Shown here one piece after another: positions 28,050-36,242 of a stretch of DNA of 64,000 bases. The DNA is taken from positions 1 to 64,000 of the forward strand of contig JAPPFJ010000033.1 in NCBI GenBank assembly GCA_028877215.1, read 5' to 3'. The notes under the pieces were generated by a model, which made no database searches, was not told the origin of the DNA, and worked only from the letters and a program-made list of their open reading frames with translations. Within the stretch, counting starts at the first letter, position 1; each line of letters opens with the position of its first letter. The DNA comes from Gemmatimonadota bacterium (lineage in GTDB: Bacteria; Latescibacterota; UBA2968; GCA-2709665). Position numbers and translations under genes: made by a program.

Positions 28050-28287
28050 GCTTGTCCTCATTCCCAACTCAAGCCGGACTGTCGGCTTTTCTTTAACCCT
28101 CTGGCCACAGACGGAGGCAACAAGATTTGACATTTTAGTTGGTTTTCTAAAGAGGAACTGCTATGTGAACAATGGCTTTCTCCGACGGACGTATCGACAG
28201 TGTGAAATCGCAGCATTGACGCGGAAGTTCCTCAGCAAAGTTCCGAAGTTCCGTTTGGTGAAAATTGCGGAGGACTAAGTCTATAAA

Positions 28288-28309
28288 CCAAAACGGAGCT
28301 ACGGCTCCG
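28288..28309 (-). terminator. Intrinsic terminator of the toxin-antitoxin operon
   Basis: On the minus strand a 6-bp stem CGGAGC/GCTCCG with loop CGTA (28294-28309) is followed by TTTTGGTTT. It lies 35 bp past the stop codon of the HigA-ImmA gene, at the expected place. Confidence 0.7.
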
Positions 28310-28344
28310 CGCACTGCAAGAGGTGTTTTTCATTGACTCTCTCA

Positions 28345-29427
28345 TCAATTCTCAACCCACTTCAATCGGACTTTCAGATCGTTCAGCCAATCCCACCCGA
28401 TGTGCCCTTCATGTTGAAGTCTTCCAACAACAATACCCGGCGCGATTCCTTGTTCTTCGGCAAAATCGCGAATCTCTAAACTGGTAAATCTCCCGTCATC
28501 TACGAATTGCTGCCAGTCCGACCGGGGAACAAGGAAGTGCGAGGCCCATTCATTCGCCTCGGTTTCGAGGTCGTCGCCGCCGGGTTTGGCTTCGTCGACG
28601 AAAACGTCTCTCTTGCTGTGAATAAGGATGTGTGCAGCCTCGTGAAACAGACTGAACCAGAGGTGGTCGTCGGTCATGTGGCGCGCGCTGAGGGCGATGA
28701 CAGGCTTGCGCGGGGATAACCACCACGCAGCGCCGCTAAGGCTGGCTTTCGGAAGCGGTTCGATCAACGAAAGCGCAACGCCTGCGCGATTGCAAAGCTC
28801 GTGCGTCTGATCGCGAGCATCATTGAATGGGGCGCGGGTCAACCTGCGGATCCGACGCAATGCCCCCATAAAGGCCGACCTGTCGTATTTATTACACTTT
28901 TGTCCTTCAGCGTCGATCTCCGCGAGTCGAAGCCAGGTCGCGAGCGAGTTTTCGTCGCTTTTGAAACTTGGCGAGTGCCGGTATGCAATGTTCGCCTTCC
29001 CGTATCTGACATGCCAGGCGTCAATTGACGCCACACGAAAGAATGCCATCAGTTCCGAATACGCTTCTCTGCTGGCTGAGCGCGTACGAATCGCCCCCCG
29101 CTTGGCCAGTTCGATTAGTGGGAATGACTTCGCCCATGTGGCTAACGCTTCTGCTTGCCTGGCCTCAGATTCCCTTATTTGCTGCAACTGATAGTCTTTC
29201 TCAATTCCCAACCAGATATCCGCTTCGACGCCGAGCACCCGTTCGAACTGAATCGCGGTCTTTGGTTCGATGGGGGCTTTTCCGGCAACAATCTCGCTGA
29301 TAAGCTTTGCCGATCGGTCGCATCGTCTTGCAAACTCGGCATGTGAGATGCCTTGGGCTTCAAGACGCTCTGCGAGGACCCAACCAGGGGGAACCGCATA
29401 GTCGGGGCGGTACTGGTTTGTCGCCAT
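28345..29427 (-). CDS. higA: HigA antitoxin fused to ImmA/IrrE-type metallopeptidase
   Basis: A 360-aa antitoxin. Residues 1-80 are a HigA/XRE helix-turn-helix (GWVLAERLEAQGISHAEFARRC, AGKAPIEPKTAIQFERVLG), and residues about 150-310 form a zinc-peptidase domain with HEAAH in LWFSLFHEAAHIL and a downstream acidic pair (ETEANEWASHFLVP) typical of ImmA. Such fusions bind the toxin promoter and neutralise the toxin; the peptidase may cleave partners. ATG 29427 has AGGAG eight bases upstream and lies 13 bp after the toxin stop codon. A degenerate copy lies 0.7 kb downstream. Confidence 0.88.
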   Translation of the reverse strand: MATNQYRPDYAVPPGWVLAERLEAQGISHAEFARRCDRSAKLISEIVAGKAPIEPKTAIQFERVLGVEADIWLGIEKDYQLQQIRESEARQAEALATWAKSFPLIELAKRGAIRTRSASREAYSELMAFFRVASIDAWHVRYGKANIAYRHSPSFKSDENSLATWLRLAEIDAEGQKCNKYDRSAFMGALRRIRRLTRAPFNDARDQTHELCNRAGVALSLIEPLPKASLSGAAWWLSPRKPVIALSARHMTDDHLWFSLFHEAAHILIHSKRDVFVDEAKPGGDDLETEANEWASHFLVPRSDWQQFVDDGRFTSLEIRDFAEEQGIAPGIVVGRLQHEGHIGWDWLNDLKVRLKWVEN

Positions 29428-29440
29428 CACTTGCTCTCCT

Positions 29441-29776
29441 CTAGTGATAGTCAATGACCTCGATAATCGTGATCGCAGTAACGCTATGAATGTCGACCCC
29501 GCCGTCGTCCAGGAGGGGCACGGGATCGTGATTGGGTGCGAAGATGAGCCGATTGTGTTTATCGAGATCAACCGCGTACTGCCCTTCACGATCACCTGTA
29601 AGCTGATGTCGTCGGTCTGGAGGCGTGTGTGGAATTGCGGCCAGTGTCGAAGCGTTCGCCAGAACGGCGAGCCGCATCATGATTACTCGAGCTAACCTGT
29701 TTCCGTACATCCGTTTAAGGAGTTCCTCGGAGTTCAAGGTCTTTTCGAGCTTTCTGGATTTGAACGCGACTTTCAT
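29441..29776 (-). CDS. higB: HigB-type RelE/ParE-superfamily toxin
   Basis: A 111-aa mRNA-cleaving toxin candidate. The family landmarks are PPDRRHQLTGDREGQYAVDL and NRLIFAP, followed by an extension VDIHSVTAITIIEVIDYH whose final IDYH is typical of HigB. It precedes the antitoxin, as in higBA operons. The start codon overlaps an operator palindrome, and the predicted -10 box ends about ten bases before the ATG with no Shine-Dalgarno sequence, so the mRNA may be leaderless. Regulation is probably by the antitoxin binding the palindrome. Confidence 0.85.
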   Translation of the reverse strand: MKVAFKSRKLEKTLNSEELLKRMYGNRLARVIMMRLAVLANASTLAAIPHTPPDRRHQLTGDREGQYAVDLDKHNRLIFAPNHDPVPLLDDGGVDIHSVTAITIIEVIDYH

Positions 29777-29797
29777 CGTTACGCGGAAGGTAACGAT
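29775..29797. promoter_or_regulatory. Operator palindrome at higB, probable HigA site
   Basis: A perfect inverted repeat, ATCGTTAC and GTAACGAT separated by seven bases, covers the end of the -10 element and the higB start codon. The same repeat with the same spacing occurs at 30252-30274. Confidence 0.75.
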
Positions 29798-29816
29798 TTG
29801 GGTGAGGGTATGTCAA
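29787..29816 (-). promoter_or_regulatory. higBA promoter
   Basis: On the minus strand TTGACA (29811-29816) is followed after 18 bp by TACCTT (29787-29792). The -10 element lies inside the operator palindrome, so repressor binding would block RNA polymerase. Confidence 0.65.
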
Positions 29817-29827
29817 GGAGGGATTAA

Positions 29828-30010
29828 ATGGGATTCGTCTGGCGCAAAACCACGGAAGCCGCCAAACACAACATACTTGCAGCGGCTACCGAGGTTCCGA
29901 GCCAGTTGTACGCCGACGATGCACACAGGCAAATCTGTCGAACACTCATCCGCGGCGAGTCTTATTGTACTGTGGATTCCTTCCGCCGTGTCCCTTTCGA
30001 TACGTCTTGA
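29828..30010 (+). CDS. Possible small protein divergent from higB
   Basis: A 60-aa frame starting at ATG 29828 has a strong Shine-Dalgarno sequence (AAGGAGG, six bases before). It is rich in Ala, Thr and Arg with no recognisable domain, and its 3' part is antisense to the GIY-YIG-like gene. The good ribosome site may be fortuitous because the same bases form the complement of the higBA -35 region. Confidence 0.2.
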   Translation: MGFVWRKTTEAAKHNILAAATEVPSQLYADDAHRQICRTLIRGESYCTVDSFRRVPFDTS

Positions 30011-30203
30011 GTTTCGCAGCTTCTTTCTTCTTTGCTCCCGGTTCTGTCATTCGACCGGACGTTACGACCAACCGATCAAATTGCTTCCCTTCAGCTTTAT
30101 GCATCTGCGCCCGCGCCCTCGGATTTTTCGTCGTTCCGCGGTACACAATCCGCTGGCCTCGCATGAGGTCGTAAGTGAACGTATCTCTCGGTTTCTTTCG
30201 CAT
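29946..30203 (-). CDS. Mini GIY-YIG-like protein
   Basis: An 85-aa basic protein. FTYDL..RIVYRGTTKNPRARAQMH resembles the GIY and YIG strands and the catalytic arginine helix of GIY-YIG nucleases, with later KKKEAAKLKTY and NPQYNKT supplying plausible Glu and Asn. It is shorter than most nucleases of this fold and could be a minimal or inactive form. ATG 30203 has AGGTGG five bases upstream; a GTG at 30212 is an alternative. Its promoter carries the same operator as higBA, which suggests control by HigA. Confidence 0.6.
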   Translation of the reverse strand: MRKKPRDTFTYDLMRGQRIVYRGTTKNPRARAQMHKAEGKQFDRLVVTSGRMTEPGAKKKEAAKLKTYRKGHGGRNPQYNKTRRG

Positions 30204-30251
30204 CGGTTCCACCTTTCGGTTCTTGACGAATACTTCGTGGGATGATAAAAT

Positions 30252-30274
30252 ATCGTTACCTAAAAGGTAACGTT
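30252..30274. promoter_or_regulatory. Second HigA-type operator palindrome
   Basis: ATCGTTAC and GTAACGTT flank a seven-base spacer, matching the palindrome at higB at 15 of 16 arm positions and with identical spacing. It overlaps the -10 element of the GIY-YIG-like gene. Confidence 0.75.
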
Positions 30275-30292
30275 TTTATCAGGCGTTGTCAA
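30264..30292 (-). promoter_or_regulatory. Promoter of the mini GIY-YIG-like gene
   Basis: On the minus strand TTGACA (30287-30292) and TACCTT (30264-30269) are 17 bp apart. The arrangement is the same as at higBA, but here a leader of about 54 nt with a ribosome site follows. Confidence 0.65.
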
Positions 30293-30317
30293 GAGCCGAT
30301 TGGAACCAATACTTCTC

Positions 30318-31097
30318 TTACGCCCATTCCTCACACCCGGCGAACGGCATGTGTTTTCCCTCGACGAATTTCGGCCGCGGCACATAGTGGTTTCCGACCT
30401 CGGGGACCACCTCCCCGCAGCACAGGATGGACCGCTGTGTTTTCCGTGTCACGCGGGTGCTGGTGGGAATGTAGCGAAGGGTGAGTCCCACGCGCCAGTT
30501 GTCCGACGTATTGTAGTTGGAGCCGTGGATGATATTGGGGTGGTGGATGGAAATATCACCCGCCTTGAGCTCCACGTCGACGGCGTCGGCTTCATCGATC
30601 TGATCGGGGCGCATCCCGATGCCGAGTACGTACTTATCGGGATCCAGCTCGACCATCTCCGAGCGTTTGAGTAAACGCCGGGTGTGCGACCCCGGCAGGA
30701 CCCGCATGCACCCGTTTTCCACCGTGGAATCCGTACCGGCGACCCACAGGGTCGTCACCTCCATCGGCTCGAGCGGCCAGTAGGATCCGTCCTGGTGCCA
30801 GCGCACGGCCTGCCCGGTCTCGGGCTTCTTGGCGATATAGTGGGCGCCGAACATGGCCACGTTGGGTCCGATGAACTGTGCCGCGATATCCAGCAGCCGT
30901 TCGTCGCAGACCACGCGGTGCATGAACGGATCGTCCACAAGGAGGCTGTGGTGCAATTTCTCAGGCCGCGTGTCGGGATGCTTTTCGACCAGCCACTGCA
31001 CGTGTTCGACCGTTTCCGCCGCCAAACCAGCGTCAATGGCCCCTCGCGCGATGCAGATACCCTTTTCATCATATTCCTGCCGTAGAGTCGATTTCAT
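30318..31097 (-). CDS. Phytanoyl-CoA dioxygenase family protein
   Basis: A 259-aa Fe(II)/2-oxoglutarate oxygenase. The facial triad is intact: His101 and Asp103 in RWHQDGSYW, and distal His191 in IIHGSN, with Arg202 in WRVGLTLRY to hold 2-oxoglutarate. The ENGCMRVLPGSH motif typical of PhyH follows the HxD segment. ATG 31097 has AGGAG upstream. It stands alone between the toxin-antitoxin island and the divergent sigma-factor operon. The substrate is unknown. Confidence 0.85.
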   Translation of the reverse strand: MKSTLRQEYDEKGICIARGAIDAGLAAETVEHVQWLVEKHPDTRPEKLHHSLLVDDPFMHRVVCDERLLDIAAQFIGPNVAMFGAHYIAKKPETGQAVRWHQDGSYWPLEPMEVTTLWVAGTDSTVENGCMRVLPGSHTRRLLKRSEMVELDPDKYVLGIGMRPDQIDEADAVDVELKAGDISIHHPNIIHGSNYNTSDNWRVGLTLRYIPTSTRVTRKTQRSILCCGEVVPEVGNHYVPRPKFVEGKHMPFAGCEEWA

Positions 31098-31451
31098 TCA
31101 GGTTCTCCTGTTATCGTGCATTTCACCCGAGACCGTAACGCGAGGATGCGTCCGTGCGGCTCGTTGCGTTGGTTGTGCCGCCACTGTTCTGATGCCCATA
31201 CAGATTGAAGACTTGCCCGACCGATCTGCTACACTTGACGCTGATTCAACCATGATTAAAATCCCTTATGATGTCAATCGGTATCCTGACACATCCCCAT
31301 GATCCTGACAGATCAGCGGGTTGTGGTGTTCAAACATCTATCCTAATAAAAAAAATCAGTCTTCCACGGCGCCACAGAACTTTTCAGCAGATTTCGTCGT
31401 CTCACAAGAAGAAGCCTGCAGTGAATCCCGACTGTTCGCACCGGAGGATGG
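31098..31451. other. Divergent intergenic region upstream of the sigma operon
   Basis: No gene is visible in these 354 bp. An AT-rich patch with a run of A (31343-31352) may be part of a promoter or UP element for the sigma operon. GGAGG at 31443-31447 is the ribosome site of the sigma-factor gene. No strong inverted repeat was seen. Confidence 0.4.
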
Positions 31452-32042
31452 ATGACGGACGCCGAGTTGATCAGGCGCTTCCGCGACGGCGAGTCGCATG
31501 CCTTCAATGGTCTGGCAGGACGCTGGCATCGCAGGCTGTACAACTTCATCCTTCGCCAGGTTGGCGACCGTGAGGAAGCCCATGACCTGTGCCAGAAGGT
31601 CCTGATCAAGGCCCACCGAAATCTCTGCCGGCTGCGGGACCCCGGAAAGTTCTCCACGTGGATCTATCAGATCGCAGTCAACACCTGCAGGGATGAATTG
31701 AGACGGAGGCGGCGGCATCCCACGATCTCGCTGGAAAGCCTGGAACACGGCAACGAATCGCGGACGGACGGGACGAAGCGGGTTCCGGCACGAATAGATA
31801 CGGGGATTCACCAGTGCGAGCTTCGCGATTTACTCAACCGGGCGCTTCAGAGCATTCCGCACGAACAACGGATTGTCGTCGTAATGAAGGAATACGAACA
31901 ACTGAAATTCACCGAAATCGCCGCCATCCTGAACCTGTCCGTCAATACGGTTAAATCCCGGCTCTACAACGGGCTGAACAAACTTAAAAAACTGCTGGAT
32001 CAATGGAACGTAAACCGGGAGACCATCGATTATGAAATGTGA
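31452..32042 (+). CDS. ECF RNA polymerase sigma factor
   Basis: A 196-aa extracytoplasmic-function sigma-70 factor. Region 2 (residues about 8-80) shows DREEAHDLCQKVLIKAHRNL and FSTWIYQIAVNTCRDELRR, and region 4 (about 125-180) shows IPHEQRIVVVMKEYEQLKFTEIAAILNLSVNTVKSRL. It is co-transcribed with an anti-sigma gene that overlaps it by 11 bases, so the two are probably translationally coupled. It probably directs its own operon and remote targets in response to an envelope signal. Confidence 0.9.
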   Translation: MTDAELIRRFRDGESHAFNGLAGRWHRRLYNFILRQVGDREEAHDLCQKVLIKAHRNLCRLRDPGKFSTWIYQIAVNTCRDELRRRRRHPTISLESLEHGNESRTDGTKRVPARIDTGIHQCELRDLLNRALQSIPHEQRIVVVMKEYEQLKFTEIAAILNLSVNTVKSRLYNGLNKLKKLLDQWNVNRETIDYEM

Positions 32043-32742
32043 TCTGCCAAGGGACGAGCTAGTAGGCTATCTCTACGACGACGTCGATGCGGACCAGAAG
32101 GCCGGAATCGAATCCCACCTGAACACCTGTCCTTCCTGCACACAGGCGCTGGAGGAACTCAAGAGGACCGGCAACCTGCTGCGCGCATGGGCGGACGAAG
32201 ACCCCCCTGCGAGCCTGGTCTTCGTGCCTGACAGACGCACCTGGTGGAAAGGCATCATACCCGACCGGCTGTCCACGGGCAACCGGCGCTGGCTGGCGCC
32301 GGGGCTTTCAATGGGACTGGCCGCCGTCATCCTGATTCTGGCCGCGTTTAGCCTGGAAGCGCGATACGACGGGCGTGGCGAAGTCGTCCTGAAACTGCGG
32401 TTGCCGGTAGTATCCGAGTCAGTAGACGCTGAAGCGACTAACGAGACCCCGCTCACACGGGCAGAGTTGATTCAGGTTCAGGAACAGTCGCTCGCCGTGA
32501 TCCAGGATTGGATTGATGAAGGACACCAGCGGCAGCGAATAGAACTCGTTCTTATCCTCGACGAGTTCGCCCGTGACCTGCAGTCCCAGCGCCGCCGGGA
32601 CCTGCTGCTGGTAGGCCAGGGTTTACTTGAAATCGACGGGGCGACGGAAAGCCGGTTCATGCAGACCGAAGACCTTCTCCACCACCTGCTGGCAGTATCA
32701 TACGCGCAGTTGAATCCGAACACACCTTCCACCGTTGAGTGA
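32032..32742 (+). CDS. Zinc-finger anti-sigma factor, membrane-anchored
   Basis: A 236-aa protein. The N-terminus carries the anti-sigma zinc signature, with Cys3, His29, Cys33 and Cys36 (HLNTCPSC). A single transmembrane helix lies around residues 88-105, and a periplasmic part of about 130 residues, partly helical, follows. It should hold the preceding sigma factor inactive at the membrane. The start overlaps the sigma gene. Confidence 0.85.
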   Translation: MKCDLPRDELVGYLYDDVDADQKAGIESHLNTCPSCTQALEELKRTGNLLRAWADEDPPASLVFVPDRRTWWKGIIPDRLSTGNRRWLAPGLSMGLAAVILILAAFSLEARYDGRGEVVLKLRLPVVSESVDAEATNETPLTRAELIQVQEQSLAVIQDWIDEGHQRQRIELVLILDEFARDLQSQRRRDLLLVGQGLLEIDGATESRFMQTEDLLHHLLAVSYAQLNPNTPSTVE

Positions 32743-32763
32743 CATACAGAAGGAGTATGGATT

Positions 32764-34083
32764 ATGAAATCCCGCGACGCTTTCGCCATCGCAACGGCCT
32801 TATGTCTTTTTCTTCCGGCTCTTCCCGTCCAAGCCGAAATCGATCGGGATCGCATGCGGCAGGATCTTGACATCATGGAAGGCATCCTGAAAAGCCTTCA
32901 CGCGCAGAACAAACCCGACCTGGGTCGAATCCACCTGGAACCGCACGTTCGGGGATTGTACTTCGAGAATTACGGGGTGATTTTTCTGATAGAAGAACGT
33001 AGGCTCGCGAGATCCGGAACGTCTGGAGTGGGATCTTTCAGGAGGCTGCTAGCCGCGTCCGAAAAAACAGAGGAAAGCAAAGTCGTAGAGGACATCCGTG
33101 CGAAACTGGAAGAGAGACGGCACATGTTCCGTGAACGACTGGGAGATTTCCTGGGGATGTACGCAGACGGAATCCGGCAGTTGGAGGAAGACAACCGAAT
33201 CACGATCCTCGTCCAATTTGAACCACTTTCTCTTTCTCTTTATCACATTAATCTGGATCAAACTGCTGCGGGTATTTCAGATAAAACTCAGAAACTCCGG
33301 GCAATCACCAGACAGTTACCCTACGATAGTCTCAGTGTTCGTCTCAGGACCGGCGGAAGGGTGCGACAGAAACTCCGAGCAATCACCAGACGGTTAACCG
33401 ACGATAGTCTCAGTGTTCGTCTCAGGCCTAGGGGAAGAGTGCGAATGGTCCCCAAGGCACCATCCTATAATGCGATGTCGGAGCAGATCTATTCGGAAAT
33501 CACGGCAAGAAAGGGCGATGTCGTAGCATACCGCCGCGAGCGCATCAGCGAGGCGGAGTTCAAGAAGCGGATCGTCTCGCGCGAGCACACGCCGGACGCT
33601 TCAACGTTAAAAAAAATCGGTGTCATGGCAGCCATTATGGACAAAGTCCTAAAGCATCCCAATCATTCACTTTCGGATTTCGACAAGACCCTTGGCATAT
33701 ATAAGGAAGGCCTGGGGGCGCTGTTCCTGGTCAATGCGGAAAGTGGGTACCGCCCGGACTATCGCGTGACCATAGACGGAGAAGAGGCATCGGTAATCCT
33801 CAGACGTAGAACGGGCAAGGCAGTTAAGGGTGATAGTGAAAGAAAGGATCAGTTAGTGGAAGACGTGGTCAATGTGGTGGGGGACTACGGATATTCCCTG
33901 CGCACCCTCAAGCCTAGCGAATCCATCGTCGTGGACGTGCGGTTTCCGAAGAGAATGCGGAGAAAGCCATCCGATCCTCGAGGCCTTGTACTAATGGTAA
34001 AGAAGCAGGACGTAGATGCCTACACCCGGAAGGACATCGACCTGGCAGCTTTTCGCGAGAAAGTGGATATCCAAGAGTATTAG
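32764..34083 (+). CDS. Secreted protein of unknown function with internal tandem repeat
   Basis: A 439-aa exported protein following the sigma/anti-sigma pair by 21 bp, so it belongs to the same operon and may be the envelope partner they serve. A signal peptide ends near PVQAEID. The rest is mostly helical and charged, with no family I recognise. Residues about 176-227 consist of two copies of a 26-residue unit (QKLRAITRQLPYDSLSVRLR.. and QKLRAITRRLTDDSLSVRLR..), encoded by a 78-bp tandem duplication at 33289-33444. SD AAGGAG precedes the ATG. Confidence 0.7.
   Translation: MKSRDAFAIATALCLFLPALPVQAEIDRDRMRQDLDIMEGILKSLHAQNKPDLGRIHLEPHVRGLYFENYGVIFLIEERRLARSGTSGVGSFRRLLAASEKTEESKVVEDIRAKLEERRHMFRERLGDFLGMYADGIRQLEEDNRITILVQFEPLSLSLYHINLDQTAAGISDKTQKLRAITRQLPYDSLSVRLRTGGRVRQKLRAITRRLTDDSLSVRLRPRGRVRMVPKAPSYNAMSEQIYSEITARKGDVVAYRRERISEAEFKKRIVSREHTPDASTLKKIGVMAAIMDKVLKHPNHSLSDFDKTLGIYKEGLGALFLVNAESGYRPDYRVTIDGEEASVILRRRTGKAVKGDSERKDQLVEDVVNVVGDYGYSLRTLKPSESIVVDVRFPKRMRRKPSDPRGLVLMVKKQDVDAYTRKDIDLAAFREKVDIQEY
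33289..33444 (+). repeat. 78-bp in-frame tandem duplication
   Basis: Two adjacent 78-bp units (33289-33366 and 33367-33444) are highly similar and keep the reading frame. Several differences are synonymous or conservative, so the duplication is not brand new. Confidence 0.9.
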
Positions 34084-34260
34084 ACCCGCGGAGAACTGTC
34101 CCCGGTGGCGGGCGCCCGCCCGCAAGGGACGCCCCTTCAACGCGATGAGGAGTGAATCGGGGTTGCTGGCGCAGGATCGGTACGGCCAACCGTGTATATT
34201 GCGGTACGGTCGCCGGACGAGCGCCTCCAACGTTCCAGGCGAACTGCATTGTACCGAAAT

Positions 34261-34298
34261 CGGCGCCGTTATTTGAAACGTACGGCGCCGGTTTTGTT
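34261..34298 (+). terminator. Hairpin terminator with repeated CGGCGCC arms
   Basis: Two CGGCGCCG words flank a 14-nt loop and are followed by GTTTTGTTT. An almost identical hairpin lies at 38407-38443. It ends the sigma operon region 178 bp after the last stop codon. Confidence 0.6.
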
Positions 34299-34439
34299 TG
34301 CTCTATGGCGGGCGGCTTTTTTTGTAGTTCAGAATGCAAGCCGTCCGGGTACCGGTTATTCCACGCGCCTTGAACGGGCTTTTTAGCTGGATCTGAACTG
34401 AGGATAGCGTGTTGAACGGGGATATTTTAAAAAAAAGCC

Positions 34440-34469
34440 TTGACAAGTCGATTTCATTTGTTTTATATA
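34440..34469 (+). promoter_or_regulatory. Promoter of the flavin electron-transfer operon
   Basis: TTGACA (34440-34445) and TATATA (34464-34469) are 18 bp apart in a strongly AT-rich tract. A second possible -10 box TATAAT lies at 34503-34508. The gap 34084-34584 otherwise holds the terminator and two inverted repeats. Confidence 0.55.
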
Positions 34470-34476
34470 TAAAACA
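34459..34476. promoter_or_regulatory. 18-bp perfect palindrome over the -10 box
   Basis: TGTTTTATATATAAAACA reads the same on both strands and covers the putative -10 element, as expected for a repressor site. I do not recognise the regulator; it does not match FNR or Fur consensus sites. Confidence 0.6.
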
Positions 34477-34513
34477 TATTATTGAATACGCAAATTAACG
34501 TTTATAATATATC

Positions 34514-34530
34514 CTATTTGTTTCAAATAG
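34514..34530. promoter_or_regulatory. Inverted repeat in the 5' leader
   Basis: CTATTTG and CAAATAG flank TTT, a perfect 7-bp inverted repeat 54 bp before the porin start. It may be an operator or an mRNA hairpin. Confidence 0.45.
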
Positions 34531-34584
34531 AGTAATCATCCGATTCCGATTTGTACATCAGGTGCAAGGAGGGAGTAAAGAAGC

Positions 34585-35946
34585 ATGAAAAGAGATCGAA
34601 TTAGAACAGGCACCGCCGCGTCATGGCAGCTCATCCTGCTGACGCTGATTCCCGGCTTCCTCGTGTTCTCTCTCGAAGCCGCCGCCGCGCAGGACGGCGC
34701 AGCCTCGGGAACGGACAGTGATGCAGTGAGCGCAAAGGGCGAGGCGGAGGAGCAGGATACCAGGGTGGATGAGGTCGACGTCAAGGAGCTCGAGCGTCGG
34801 ATCGAGTTGCTCGCGGAGGAGCTCGAGCGGCTGCGCAGTGGCGAGCCCGAGTACGAGATGACGCTCGACCAGGCCCGCGCACTCGGGCTGGCGCCGTCGG
34901 CGGCCGCGACCTACAAGATCAAATCGGGCGTATCGATCGCCGGGTACGGCGAAGCGCTCTATGAGAACTACGCCTCGGACAAGACCGACCAGTTCGACTA
35001 CCTGCGGGCGATCCTGTACGCCGGCTACCGGTTCAACGACCGGTTCCTGTTCAATTCGGAGATCGAGGTCGAGCACGCCAAGGAGATTTTCGTCGAGTTC
35101 GCGTACGTCGACTTCCTCGCAAACGAGAATGTCGGCGTTCGGGCCGGCATGCTGTTGGTCCCGATGGGACTGGTCAACGAGTTCCACGAGCCGACCGTCT
35201 TCCTCGGAGCCGAACGACCGGTGACCGAGAACAAGATCATCCCTTCGACCTGGCGGGAAAACGGTGGCGGCGTCTACGGCGCGTACGACAAGTTCGCCTT
35301 CCGCGCCTACGTCGTCAATGGCTTCAACGGTTCCGCCTTCTCGTCGAGCGGCGTTCGAGGCGGCAGACAGAAAGGTGGAAAGGCCAAGGCGAACGATTTC
35401 GCATTGACCGGTCGCCTCGATTTCACGCCGACGCCCGGCGTGTTCCTCGGCGCCAGCTTCTACACCGGAAATTCCGGACAGGGGGACATCGTGGTCGACG
35501 GCAGGAACTACGGCGTCCGTACGAACATCTTCGACCTACACGCGCAGGTTCAAATGCGCGGCTTCGACCTCCGGGGTCTCTTCGCGCAGGCGCAGATAGA
35601 GGACACACCCCAGCTGAATCATGTACTCGAGCTTACCGGATCAGGCGGCGTCGCCAAGAAGCTGCAGGGCGGCTACGTGCAGATCGGCTATGACCTGCTG
35701 TCGCAGGCGTCGGGGACCGGCGACGTGGCACTCACTCCCTACATCCGCTACGAGAAGGTCGACACACACGCGGCCGTCGCGACCGGATTCACACGGAGCG
35801 GCTCCAAGGACAATACGTACACGACGTTCGGACTCGATCTGAAGCCAACACCGGGCGTCGTCGTCAAGGTGGACCACATGTGGGTGAACAACCCCGCCGA
35901 CAGCGGCGTCAACCAGTTCAACGTCAACGTCGGGTACGCGTTTTAG
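34585..35946 (+). CDS. Outer-membrane porin with coiled-coil N-terminus
   Basis: A 453-aa exported beta-barrel protein. The signal peptide ends near EAAAAQDG. An acidic linker and a coiled coil (VDVKELERRIELLAEELERLRSG, about residues 66-90) follow, and then a 16-18-strand barrel with alternating aromatic and polar residues that resembles phosphate-selective or OprP-type porins. The C-terminus is Phe (NVGYAF), the assembly signal for BAM. A strong SD (AAGGAGGG) precedes ATG. It heads an operon with an FMN-binding protein, a cytochrome-b-like protein and ApbE, so it may pass electron acceptors or small redox carriers. The solute is unknown. Confidence 0.8.
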   Translation: MKRDRIRTGTAASWQLILLTLIPGFLVFSLEAAAAQDGAASGTDSDAVSAKGEAEEQDTRVDEVDVKELERRIELLAEELERLRSGEPEYEMTLDQARALGLAPSAAATYKIKSGVSIAGYGEALYENYASDKTDQFDYLRAILYAGYRFNDRFLFNSEIEVEHAKEIFVEFAYVDFLANENVGVRAGMLLVPMGLVNEFHEPTVFLGAERPVTENKIIPSTWRENGGGVYGAYDKFAFRAYVVNGFNGSAFSSSGVRGGRQKGGKAKANDFALTGRLDFTPTPGVFLGASFYTGNSGQGDIVVDGRNYGVRTNIFDLHAQVQMRGFDLRGLFAQAQIEDTPQLNHVLELTGSGGVAKKLQGGYVQIGYDLLSQASGTGDVALTPYIRYEKVDTHAAVATGFTRSGSKDNTYTTFGLDLKPTPGVVVKVDHMWVNNPADSGVNQFNVNVGYAF

Positions 35947-36242
35947 ATTCTTTCAGTAAGACTTCAACGCAAGATGAGCACATGTTTAGCCATGCTGCTT
36001 GCACACTGTAAGGCGTTGAATTCCCCCCACCGCATCAGCCGTCGCCGGCCCCTTCGCCAGGCTCAGGGCAGCACCTTCGACCCTTCGACAAGCTCAGTGA
36101 CCACAGGCTCAGGGACCGGCTCGGCTTCTGCGACTCCCCCTCAAGGGGGGAGTGATTGGACTGTTAAACGGGCTCGCGCGTTGACTTCCAACTATTTGGG
36201 TGCGACTGAGCATAGCGACGCCGCGCCAGGAGAAGTCCGAGA
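35947..36242. other. Intergenic region with dispersed short repeat words
   Basis: A 296-bp gap between the porin and FMN-binding genes. It contains CCTTCGACAAGCTCAGTGACC-like words (36082-36102) that recur in a hairpin at 49076-49142, plus a CCCCCTCAAGGGGGG-type hairpin near 36136-36150. AGGAG at 36229-36233 serves the next gene. No gene is visible. Confidence 0.5.
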
